From contig NZ_JARKIN010000001.1 of assembly GCF_029351045.1 (NCBI RefSeq), forward strand, positions 5,425,001 to 5,489,000: 64,000 bases of DNA. Reading direction: 5' to 3'. This document shows, in pieces, positions 27,901-33,993 of this stretch (its first letter is position 1; each line of letters starts with the position of its first letter). The notes beneath the pieces are model-generated. The model saw only the letters and a program-made list of their open reading frames with translations. It did no database searches and was not told the origin of the DNA. The position numbers and the translations under genes are program-made. Origin of the DNA: Streptomyces sp. WMMB303. Lineage in GTDB: Bacteria; Actinomycetota; Actinomycetes; Streptomycetales; Streptomycetaceae.

Positions 27901-29377
27901 CGTGGGCGAGGACGACCGCGCGGCAGGGGTGCGCGGTGCGGGCTGTGGCGAGCGTGCAGGCCACGTCCACCCGGCGCAGCCCGGGCCGGGCCGCCAGGTG
28001 TGCGCGCAGTGCGCGGGCCGCCGCGGCGAGCGCCCCGGGTGTCCGTGCGGACAGCGGGAAGGGCAGCGGCTCCGTGGCGTCGGCGGTGGGCACGGGTACG
28101 TCCTCGTCGTGCGCGGCGAGGACGACATGGCAGTTGGTGCCGCCCATACCGAACGCGCTGACGCCCGCCACCAGCGGGGCTTCCGGACGGGGCCAGCCCG
28201 AGGTCGCGGTCTGCACCCGCAGGCCGTGCGGCGGAAGCCGGTCGGCGGGCGCGGTGAAGTGCAGGCTGGCCGGCAGCTCCCGGTGGTGGAGCGCCAGGGC
28301 CGTCTTGACCAGTCCGGCGATCCCGGCGGCGCCCTCCAGGTGGCCGATGTTCGTCTTCACCGAGCCCACTGCCAACGGTCCGCCGGGGCGGTCGGCGAAG
28401 ACCTCGCCGAGCGCGTCCGCCTCGGCCGCGTCGCCGGCCGGTGTCCCGGTGCCGTGCAGTTCCACGTACTGCACATCCGCGGGGTCCGTCCCGGCGGCCC
28501 GGTGCGCGGACCTGATGAGTTCGCTCTGGGCCCGCGGGTCGGGTGCGGCCATCTCCTCACCCGCGCCGTCGTGGTTGACCGCGGCGGCGCGGATCACGCA
28601 GTACACCCGGTCGCCGTCGGCGACCGCGGCGGCGAGCGGCTTGAGCACGACGAGCGCGCCGCCCTCGCCGCGGACGAACCCGTCGGCGTCCCGGTCGAAG
28701 ACCCGGCAGCGGCCGCGTGGGGAGAGCACTCCCAGGCGGGCGGCGGCCAGTTGGGTGTCCGGCACCAGGGCCAGGTTCACCCCGCCGGCCACTGCCAGTT
28801 CGCACTCCCCGGCGCGCAGGCTCGCGCACGCCAGTTGGACCGAGACCAGCGAGGAGGACTGCCCGGTGTCCACGAGCAGGCTGGGGCCGCGCACCCCCAG
28901 GTGGTGCGAGATCCGGTTGGCGATCACGCCGCGTTGCAGTCCGGTCGTGGCGTGGTGGGACAGCGCCGCCGAGCCGTGCCGGGAGGCCAGCAGCGCGTAG
29001 TCGTCGGACAGCGAGCCGACGAACACGCCGACCGGCCGGTGGCGCAGTGCGCCGGGTACGACACCGGCGTCCTCCATCGCCTCCCAGGCCAGCTCCAGCG
29101 CCAGGCGCTGCTGCGGATCCATGGCCGCCGCCTCGCGGTCGGCGATCCCGAAGAAGTCCGCGTCGAACTCGTCGACGGAGTCCAGGAAGCCGCCCTCGTC
29201 CGGCAGTCCGGGCCCGGCCGGTACGGGCGCGGTGCGGCGGCGCTCCGACGGGCGGGCCACGCTGTCGGTCCCGGCGACCAGGTTGTCCCAGAACTGCGCC
29301 GGCCCGTCGGCTCCGGGCACACGACACCCCACCCCGACGACCGCGATCCGGTCGACGGGTGCGTTCTCCCGCGTCAT
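21953..29377 (-). CDS. PKS protein with KSQ loading module and cis-AT module 1 (2,474 aa)
   Basis: First assembly-line protein. Domains by approximate residue: KSQ 8-440, with the active-site Cys replaced by Gln (VDTGQSSSL, near 173), the signature of a decarboxylating loading domain; no AT; ACP 590-665 (GFDSM, Ser about 628); KS 715-1140 (TACSSS, about 859); AT 1245-1545 (GNSQGE Ser about 1309; YASH motif, which predicts methylmalonyl-CoA); DH about 1600-1880 (HAVLDTVVLP, HPALLDAALHG); KR about 2035-2215 (GGTGGLG, NYAAAN, LED rather than the B-type LDD); ACP 2300-2375 (GCDSL, Ser about 2341); C-terminal docking tail. Expected product: an acetyl or propionyl starter extended once to an alpha-methyl enoyl unit. 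The loading module lacks its own AT, so either the module 1 AT or a trans-AT must charge it. ATG 29377 overlaps the NOS stop by 4 nt. A duplicated 27-bp hairpin unit lies just before the KR. Confidence 0.95.
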   Translation of the reverse strand: MTRENAPVDRIAVVGVGCRVPGADGPAQFWDNLVAGTDSVARPSERRRTAPVPAGPGLPDEGGFLDSVDEFDADFFGIADREAAAMDPQQRLALELAWEAMEDAGVVPGALRHRPVGVFVGSLSDDYALLASRHGSAALSHHATTGLQRGVIANRISHHLGVRGPSLLVDTGQSSSLVSVQLACASLRAGECELAVAGGVNLALVPDTQLAAARLGVLSPRGRCRVFDRDADGFVRGEGGALVVLKPLAAAVADGDRVYCVIRAAAVNHDGAGEEMAAPDPRAQSELIRSAHRAAGTDPADVQYVELHGTGTPAGDAAEADALGEVFADRPGGPLAVGSVKTNIGHLEGAAGIAGLVKTALALHHRELPASLHFTAPADRLPPHGLRVQTATSGWPRPEAPLVAGVSAFGMGGTNCHVVLAAHDEDVPVPTADATEPLPFPLSARTPGALAAAARALRAHLAARPGLRRVDVACTLATARTAHPCRAVVLAHDRATLLAGLDELADAADPSCATVTGHTPAAASPVQERTDRFLAGEQTDWHAVFEQYAPVRVPLPGYPFQRRRHWPTAPAASAEAEDAPAARPAPARAADAAPGAQEPPLAAVLELAAGVLGAAVAPDLPFRDQGFDSMMGLELRDLLEERIGADLPVALLYDHPTPAALAEHLASTPDQEPAAAAPATSGQPAAPAAPAASEEAADPVVVVGMGCRFPGGVENPEDLWRLLADRVDAITPPPAERGWQRMDVSGLRPGGFLTGIDRFDAEFFGISPREAAAMDPQQRLFLEVAWEAVERAGIVPGTLRATRTAVFAGATAQDYGARLHEQADAAGGFLLTGGTPSVLSGRLAYVLGLSGPALTVDTACSSSLAAVHLACRSLRTGESTLALAGGVTVMPLPGMFTEFARQGGLSADGRCRAFGASADGTGWAEGAGAVVLERLSEARRNGHPVLAVVRGTALNSDGASNGLTAPSGLAQRQVIAEALADAGVLAHEVDAVEAHGTGTALGDPVEASALLAAYGTGRPADRPLLLGSVKSNIGHTQAAAGLAGLIKMVLALGHGELPATLHAEEPSPHIDWASGGLQLLTRAVPWPSAGRPRRAGISSFGISGTNAHVVLEQPPRAEPLAAAPQQPGPGGPVALVLSGRTEQALRDQAARLHTELAARADRQPADVAHSLLTTRTRFRQRAAVTGTGRDALLRGLTAVAEGTADPSVVLGSATEDHRPVLVFGGQGAQWAGMGRELLDAAPPFATSIDRCEQALSPHVDWSLTGVLRGEPGQPGADRVDVVQPVLFATMVALAELWRAHGVEPAAVVGNSQGEIAAACTAGALSLEDAALIVARRSQALVALAGRGAMASVALPTDRVRALLSPWGERVSVAVRNGPGATTVSGEPEAVAEVVERCVADGVRAKLVAVDYASHSAQVAELEERLRTDLADVRPTAPRIPMMSTVDAAFVRDAALDSGYWYRNLRETVRFDEAVGALLDAGHRAFVEVSPHPVALSGIAECADEAAADVVLVETLTRDEGGPERFLRSLAKADAHGLPVYWSETVRGTAVPLPTYPFQRESHWLPVPAGAGDLSAAGLESAAHPLLGAAVELADSGTLVLTGTLSVEETPWLADHAVLDTVVLPGTACLELVLCAARRAGCPVVTELVLDQPVVLPAEGALTTQLVVAEPDGEGRRPVTVHTRADAEGAQWVRHATAVAGPDTPDTPDAAAPLAAWPPPEATPVPVAGHYTRLRSLGLDYGPVFRGLRSAWSRDGDLWLEVSLPESPQAAPRGFGVHPALLDAALHGIWLRDGDAGTCRLPFSWTGVRLSTTAATTLRVRLAAVGEDGAVALSAWDEDGAPVLTVDHLALRPVSPGLLTADVGLYAPDWMPVAEPDPAPAAGAGEEDPVVLGTELPAAAPAVAVLSCPAGEDPAAAAARVLERVRAWAGEERFAASRLAVVTTGGDGGLSDPGHAAVWGLMRSAQTENPGRFLLLDTPEAAPDPARVAAALATGEAQLRDRDGRFETPVLRRSTESPVLRRSTGTRQSAPTPSLGGTALITGGTGGLGALVARELVTAHGVRRLLLLSRRGPHAPGADGLVDELAALGADAEAVACDAADREALARVLETVPDGYPLTTVVHAAGVLEDGLVSAMDTEALHRVMRPKAAAAQALHELTAHLSSVTAFVLFSSVAGLLGTAGQANYAAANGALDALARTRHAAGLPATSIAWGLWSRRSGMTGQLDDTAVRRLAAAGIGELETDAGLRLFGAALRETAPLVVAARLHGSGTSGMLRGIAPARPRPAARQEPVHSVTEELTALPAAQRRSRMVALVGAHTAAALGHGASHTVDADTSFKALGCDSLIAVEVRNRLAAATGLRLPATVVFSHPTPGQLAAWLLDRLAPPAEDARRAAGTPDGTAAPGPAPDPVPAAADGPSRTGAEEIAHILTDADVDELFALIDADPDAGPGETAALDDSGALDGAVSPGRSPDGR
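23308..23353 (-). repeat. Duplicated 19-bp palindromic unit in PKS module 1
   Basis: CGGTGCTGCGGCGCAGCAC occurs at 23308-23326 and 23335-23353 (27-bp period). Each copy is itself a hairpin (GTGCTGC/GCAGCAC). In frame it gives a nine-residue repeat around PVLRRST in the linker before the KR. Confidence 0.85.
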
Positions 29378-30693
29378 CCGGTGATCCCCCCTGGGTGCGG
29401 CGGGCCGTCCGCCGCCCGCCGGTCCGCGCCGGGTGGCGGCCCCGGGTGCGGTCCGGGCGTCGGCCGCGGGCCGTCGCCGTGGCCACCGGGTGGCGGGGCC
29501 TGCTCCTGGGTGACGGGGCAGGCCCGGTGCAGGTAGTTGGGGCGCAGATCGCCCTCGTCGTAGTAGCGGTGGAAGACGAGGGTCGCCGAGCCGGAGAGCG
29601 GCGGCACGATCCACGACCAGTCCGCCGGGCAGCTGCGGCCCGCCTCCTCCTCGCGCTCGACGTGGGTGAGGAAGCGCTTGGCCTCGGTGTGGTGGTCGGT
29701 GATCTTGACGCCGGCCCGGGCGAAGGAGTGCAGGACGGCGACGTTCAGCTCGACCATCGCCCGGTCCCGCCACAGTGAGGTGTCGGAACTGGTGTCCAGC
29801 GCCATCTTCGCCGCGACGACGGGCAGCATGTCGTAGCGGTCGGTGTCCCCGAAGTTGCGGGCGCCGATCTCGGTGCCCATGTACCAGCCGTTGAACGGGG
29901 CGGCCGGGTAGCGGATGCCGCCGATCTCCAGGTCCATCGCGGAGATCACGGGCACCGCGTGCCAGCGCAGCCCCAGTGCGGCGAACCAGGGGTACCGCGG
30001 GTGGGACAGCTCGACCTCCAGCACGGCTTCCGGCGGGAGTTCGAACACCTCGATCCCGTCCCGCGGGGTCTCGACGACCAGCGGAAGCACGTCGAAGCGG
30101 GTGCCGGGACCGCCGGGCCAGCCGTGCCGCAGCGCCAGTTCCGTCAGGCCGGTGTTCATCGGGTCGCCGAGGACCGTACCGTCCGGCTGCCGGTATCCGG
30201 CGTACCGGATGAGCTGCTCGTTGTGGAAGCGCGGTCCGGGGGTGTCGGGCCCGTCCGGGGCGAACACGGTGATGGTGGGCCGGATCCGGCCGCCGCCGCC
30301 CGCCTCCGTCAGATGCTTGACCGACTCGGCCGCGATGTCCGCCGCGTCCCGGGTGGCGCGCCGGTCGCGCACCCGCAGACTGCGCCAGTAGAGCCTGCCG
30401 ATGCACCGGTTGCTGTTGCGCCAGGCCACCCGCGCCCCGAAGGCGAGTTCTGCCCGGGTGTGGGTGTAGGTGCCGGTGGCGTCCACCTCCGCGCGGATGT
30501 CGGCCATCCGCCGGGCGGCCGAACCGTCGTCCTGCCCCTCGCCCTCACTGTGGAAGAGGCCGACGAACCGCTCCGCTTCGTCCAGCAGCCGGGCCGTGTC
30601 CCGGCCGGGCGAGGCGGCCGGCGCCTCCGCCGCGAGCGGGGCGGCGCCGGTGGAGCGTTCGACGGCACGCCGAAAGAGACTTTCACTGAGCAA
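29374..30693 (-). CDS. nos: Bacterial nitric oxide synthase, oxygenase domain
   Basis: Converts L-arginine to citrulline and NO with an external reductase. The haem-thiolate motif WRNSNRCIGR ends at residue 100 (Cys97), and the substrate-site segment GWYMGTEIGARNF lies near 270, with conserved DHHTEAKRF and Trp-rich C-terminal core motifs. It is 439 aa, longer than stand-alone bacterial NOS because of a tail of about 60 residues rich in Pro, Gly and His. The likely start is TTG at 30693 behind GGGGAAG, since the nearby ATG at 30710 is out of frame. It sits between a P450 and the first PKS gene and overlaps the PKS start by 4 nt, so it is co-translated with the assembly line. In thaxtomin (TxtD/TxtE) and rufomycin/ilamycin clusters a NOS supplies NO to a nitrating P450; the same role here is inferred. 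The family call is very secure. Confidence 0.97.
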   Translation of the reverse strand: MLSESLFRRAVERSTGAAPLAAEAPAASPGRDTARLLDEAERFVGLFHSEGEGQDDGSAARRMADIRAEVDATGTYTHTRAELAFGARVAWRNSNRCIGRLYWRSLRVRDRRATRDAADIAAESVKHLTEAGGGGRIRPTITVFAPDGPDTPGPRFHNEQLIRYAGYRQPDGTVLGDPMNTGLTELALRHGWPGGPGTRFDVLPLVVETPRDGIEVFELPPEAVLEVELSHPRYPWFAALGLRWHAVPVISAMDLEIGGIRYPAAPFNGWYMGTEIGARNFGDTDRYDMLPVVAAKMALDTSSDTSLWRDRAMVELNVAVLHSFARAGVKITDHHTEAKRFLTHVEREEEAGRSCPADWSWIVPPLSGSATLVFHRYYDEGDLRPNYLHRACPVTQEQAPPPGGHGDGPRPTPGPHPGPPPGADRRAADGPPHPGGITG

Positions 30694-30777
30694 GGCTTCC
30701 CCGTTCCCATGCCCCCGCTGTTCCCCGTCAGTGCGCCGCTCCCCGGGCCCTCGCCCGCGGCCGGCGGAGCGGCTCGC

Positions 30778-31995
30778 TCAGTGCAGCCGGATCGGCAGTG
30801 TGCTCAGGCCGCGGACCAGCAGGCTGTTGCGCCACTGGAGGGTCTCCGGCTCCCGGGCCAGGCCCAGGTCCGGGAAGCGGGCCAGCAGCCTGCTCAGCGC
30901 CACCTCGATCTCCACCCGGGAGAGCGGTGCGCCGAGGCAGTAGTGGATGCCGTGCCCGAAGGCGAGGCTGCCGCCCAGCGGCCGGGTGAAGTCCAGTCGG
31001 GCCGGCTCCGGGAACTTCTCACCGTCGCGATTGGCGGCGATCAGCGAGACCAGGACGAACTGACCCTTGGGGATGGTGGTACCGGCGACGGTCACGTCGG
31101 TGGCGGTGGAGCGCAGGGTGGCCACGTTGACCGGGCCGTCGAACCGCAGCAGTTCGTCCACCGCGTTGGGCATCAGCGACGGGTCCGCCTTGAGTTCGGC
31201 CAACTTGTCCGGGTTCTTCAGCAGCGCGAGCACGGCGTTGCCGACCATGCTGGCGGTGGTCTCGTATCCGGCGACGAACATCAGCGCGCAGGTCGAGACC
31301 AGTTCGCGGTCGCTGAGCCGGTCGCCGTCCTCGCGGGCGTTGATCAGCGCGGTGATCAGGTCGTCGGCCGGGTCGGCCCGCTTCGCCTCGATGACGTCGA
31401 CCAGGTACTGGTCGACCCCGCGCACCGCCTCGTTCATCCGGGCCGGATCGTTGGTGGTGAAGATCGTCTCGGTCCAGGTGCGGAAGGCGTCCTCGTCGGC
31501 CGGCGGGATCCCCAGCAGCCGGCAGGTCACGGCCATCGACATCGGGAAGGAGAGGGAGCGCAGCAGGTCGACCTCGCCCGCGGCGGAGATCGTGTCCAGC
31601 AGGCCGTCGACGATCTGCTGGATCTCGGGACGCAGTGCCTCGACCCGGCGGCGGGTGAAGGCCTTGGCGGCCAGTTCGCGCAGCCGCGTGTGGTCCGGCG
31701 GATCGGCGAAGAGCATGTGCTTGGTGAGGATGTCGGTGTATCCCTCGTGCGCCGACACACCGGTGCTCTGCTGCGCGAAGATGTCCGGGACACCGGAGAA
31801 GTCCTTGGTGAACCGGGCGTCGGAGAGGGCCTCCTTGGCCTCCTCGTAGCGGGTGATCACCCAGACGTCGATACCGTCGGGGGTCCGCATCGCGTGGACG
31901 GGTCCTTCCACCCGGAGGCGGTCGTAGACCGCGTACGGATCCTGGAAGAACGACATGTCGAGGACTTCGCGGCCGGGCCCGGTCAAGGTCGTCAT
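30778..31995 (-). CDS. Cytochrome P450, candidate nitration or oxidation enzyme
   Basis: Soluble class I bacterial P450 of 405 aa, needing ferredoxin and a reductase from elsewhere. It shows the I-helix motif AGYETT (about 243-248), the K-helix region, and the haem-binding loop FGHGIHYCLG (Cys about 352). The I-helix acid-alcohol pair Glu-Thr looks normal, so ordinary hydroxylation is possible. It lies 75 bp after the LuxR-type gene and 84 bp before nos, in the same direction, behind a strong ribosome site (GGAGAGGTGG) and its own candidate promoter. By analogy with TxtE and RufO it may use NO and O2 for nitration; that rests only on its pairing with nos. A hydroxylase acting elsewhere on the polyketide is the alternative. 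Start ATG 31995. Confidence 0.93.
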   Translation of the reverse strand: MTTLTGPGREVLDMSFFQDPYAVYDRLRVEGPVHAMRTPDGIDVWVITRYEEAKEALSDARFTKDFSGVPDIFAQQSTGVSAHEGYTDILTKHMLFADPPDHTRLRELAAKAFTRRRVEALRPEIQQIVDGLLDTISAAGEVDLLRSLSFPMSMAVTCRLLGIPPADEDAFRTWTETIFTTNDPARMNEAVRGVDQYLVDVIEAKRADPADDLITALINAREDGDRLSDRELVSTCALMFVAGYETTASMVGNAVLALLKNPDKLAELKADPSLMPNAVDELLRFDGPVNVATLRSTATDVTVAGTTIPKGQFVLVSLIAANRDGEKFPEPARLDFTRPLGGSLAFGHGIHYCLGAPLSRVEIEVALSRLLARFPDLGLAREPETLQWRNSLLVRGLSTLPIRLH

Positions 31996-32031
31996 ACGCT
32001 TCCACCTCTCCTGTCCCTCAAGGGCGTCTCG

Positions 32032-32061
32032 AACCTATGGGCCGGTGAGCGAACCTGCCAA
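32032..32061 (-). promoter_or_regulatory. Candidate promoter for the P450-NOS-PKS operon
   Basis: On the minus strand TTGGCA (32061-32056) is followed after 18 nt by TAGGTT (32037-32032), close to the Streptomyces housekeeping pattern. Transcription would start about 30 nt before the P450 ATG, leaving a short leader that contains its ribosome site. It lies wholly inside the 75-bp gap after the regulator gene. Read by eye only. Confidence 0.45.
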
Positions 32062-32070
32062 TAACGAGAA

Positions 32071-33669
32071 TCAGTTACCCCCGCCCGCGGGCATGGCCGT
32101 CCGGTCGGCTGCCGCCGTCGACTCCGCGAGCGTGACCACCCGGGCGACCGCCACCCGCGAACCCACCCGCAGCTTGCGCAGGATCCGGCCGACGTGGACC
32201 TGGACGGTGTTCAGCTTGATGTCGAGCGCGCTGGCGATCTGCTGGTTCGAGCTGCCGCGTGCGATCAGCCGGGCCACCTGCAGTTCGCGCGGGGAAAGGC
32301 ACTCGATCACCCCCGTCCCCCGGCCCGCGTCGCCGACGGGGGCCGACCGTCCGGCCGCCCGCAGCAGCCGGACGTTGTCCGCCGCGACCGGTGCGGCGGA
32401 GGACCGGTAGAGCTCCTCCGACCGGGCCAGGGCCGTCTGGGAAGCGCGGCGGCGGCCCTTTCGGCCGTGCGCCGCCCCGGCCATCAGGTACGCGGCGGCC
32501 AGCCCCAGCCGGGCCCGGTCGCGCTCGAAGGCCACGCACGCGGCGTCGGCCGCTCGCTGTGCGCTGTCCGGGTCGGAGCCGAGCACCGCCTCGGCGTGGG
32601 CGAGTTGGGCGTAGCCGTGGGCGCGGTTCATGCCGCAGGCCAGCGCACTGCTCATGGCCAGCCGGCTCCACTCGCGGGCTTCGCCGTGCTGGTCGAGTGA
32701 GGAGTCCGCCGAGGCCAGCACCGCGTAGACGCGGGCCCGGCCGACGACCGGGACCAGCGGCAGCCGCTTGCCGCCCACCGCCTCGAGCACCGTGTCCCGG
32801 CCGTCCCGCAGCGACCCGGTGCGCAGCATCGTCATCCCGATCAGCGCCAGCGCCGCGTTCTCGAACGGGCCGCGGAACGGGGTGACGGTCCGCGCCTGCT
32901 CGGCCAGCTCCCGGGCGCGCTCGTTGTCGCCCGCCTCCAGGGCGATCTCGCTGAGCGCGATCAGCGCCGTCTCGACCAGGTCCGGGTGGCCGCGGGTCTC
33001 CGCGGTCCGCAGGGCGTGCAGGGTGTGCTGCTCGGCCTCGCCGAGCCTGCCGAGTTCACGCAGCGTGGCACCGTGCAGGACGCGGAGCAGGAGCGCGTGC
33101 CGCCACTCCCCCAGCGCCTCGGCGATCCGCATGCCGCGGCGCTGGTGCGCCTCGGCCTCGGTGAGCCGCTGGAGCTGGCTCTCCACCCAGGACAGGTCGG
33201 TGAGTAACGGCAGCAGCCGGCCGACGGTGGCGTCGTCGGCGCGGTCCAGGTGGGCCGCCACCCGGTCGGCGTGCACCCGGGCCGTGTACAGTCCGCCGGT
33301 CCAGCAGCCGGCCAGCGCGAGCGACATGCCCGCCTCGGCGAGGGCACCGCGGTCACCGAAGGCGGCCGCGCGCTCGAATGCCTGTGCGGCGTAGTACTCC
33401 TGCCGCAGATGGTCGCTCTTCTGCAGATAGCACCGGCTCGCCTCCAGCAGGAGTGCCAGCGCGCCCGGATCGCAGGTACCGATCCTGGCCAGCTCCCCGT
33501 TGATCTCGGCGAGCCGGTGGTCCGGGCCGGCGAGCTGCTCGTGCAGCACCGCGTCGAAGTCGGGGCCGTTGCGGTCGGGGACGTCGTGGTCGGGGACGTC
33601 GTGGTCGGGGACAGGGACTTCCTCCCGGCGGAAGGATCGCGCCACGGAGAAGGGTATGTACGCCTCCAT
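32071..33669 (-). CDS. LuxR-family transcriptional regulator with helical-repeat domain
   Basis: 532 aa. The C-terminus (about 453-513) is a LuxR/GerE helix-turn-helix (LSPRELQVARLIARG ... NTVQVHVGRIL). Residues about 90-420 are alanine-rich paired helices resembling TPR repeats, as in the C-terminal half of large LAL regulators. No Walker ATPase domain is present, so it is a short relative of LAL proteins. The N-terminus carries an acidic (DHDVP)n repeat. Codon 155 is TTA (33205-33207), the rare leucine codon read by the bldA tRNA, so translation is probably tied to development. It is the first gene of the minus-strand biosynthetic set and is most likely its pathway activator. ATG 33669 is chosen as the only ATG just before the conserved region; an upstream GTG in frame is possible. 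Confidence 0.88.
   Translation of the reverse strand: MEAYIPFSVARSFRREEVPVPDHDVPDHDVPDRNGPDFDAVLHEQLAGPDHRLAEINGELARIGTCDPGALALLLEASRCYLQKSDHLRQEYYAAQAFERAAAFGDRGALAEAGMSLALAGCWTGGLYTARVHADRVAAHLDRADDATVGRLLPLLTDLSWVESQLQRLTEAEAHQRRGMRIAEALGEWRHALLLRVLHGATLRELGRLGEAEQHTLHALRTAETRGHPDLVETALIALSEIALEAGDNERARELAEQARTVTPFRGPFENAALALIGMTMLRTGSLRDGRDTVLEAVGGKRLPLVPVVGRARVYAVLASADSSLDQHGEAREWSRLAMSSALACGMNRAHGYAQLAHAEAVLGSDPDSAQRAADAACVAFERDRARLGLAAAYLMAGAAHGRKGRRRASQTALARSEELYRSSAAPVAADNVRLLRAAGRSAPVGDAGRGTGVIECLSPRELQVARLIARGSSNQQIASALDIKLNTVQVHVGRILRKLRVGSRVAVARVVTLAESTAAADRTAMPAGGGN
33574..33613 (-). repeat. 15-bp tandem repeat inside the regulator gene
   Basis: The unit gtcggggacgtcgtg occurs at 33574-33588 and again at 33589-33603, with a partial third copy at 33604-33613. 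It stays in frame and encodes repeated Asp-His-Asp-Val-Pro near the N-terminus. It could vary in copy number by slippage. Confidence 0.85.
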
Positions 33670-33993
33670 AAGGGCATCTTCGACCAGTTCGCGATGGACA
33701 TGCACCGACGGGCCGGGAGTGTATCCCTGATCACATACCTCTCGGTACGGGAACTCCAAACCCTGTATAGACCAAGCAAGTTGACCGGAGCCGTCCGCCG
33801 GGAGGCGGTGGCTTGCGGCCGAGCACCGGCCCGGCCCGCAGCCCCCCGGCACCGGCCCCCGGAGCACCTCCGGCAGCCGTTGACACGCCGGGTGGGTGCT
33901 TGTTTCCATGCGGCAGCGAGCACCGCCCGCCGATCGTCGACCGGCGCAGGCCAGGGCGCCCAGTCGCCCCTCGCGGACGGGGGTGAACCACAC
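33670..33993. promoter_or_regulatory. Divergent promoter region between the regulator and the phosphoesterase-PPTase gene
   Basis: A 324-bp gap between divergent genes. The part nearest the regulator (about 33715-33790) is clearly richer in A/T than its surroundings, as expected for promoters, and contains TATACA and TACACT on the minus strand as weak -10 candidates. No convincing -35 partner or palindromic operator was found. The plus-strand gene has its ribosome site (GGGGGTGA) at the end of the gap. Confidence 0.45.

Noticed and set aside
30309..30710. ATG at 30710 as the NOS start
   Set aside because: It opens a different frame whose product shows no NOS motif; the NOS frame begins at TTG 30693.
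29374..31995. A thaxtomin-type cluster
   Set aside because: NOS and a P450 are present, but no two-module Trp/Phe NRPS pair or MbtH gene is next to them; the partner genes are modular PKSs.
33574..33613. CRISPR-like repeat
   Set aside because: Only 2.7 head-to-tail copies of 15 bp with no spacers, inside a coding frame.
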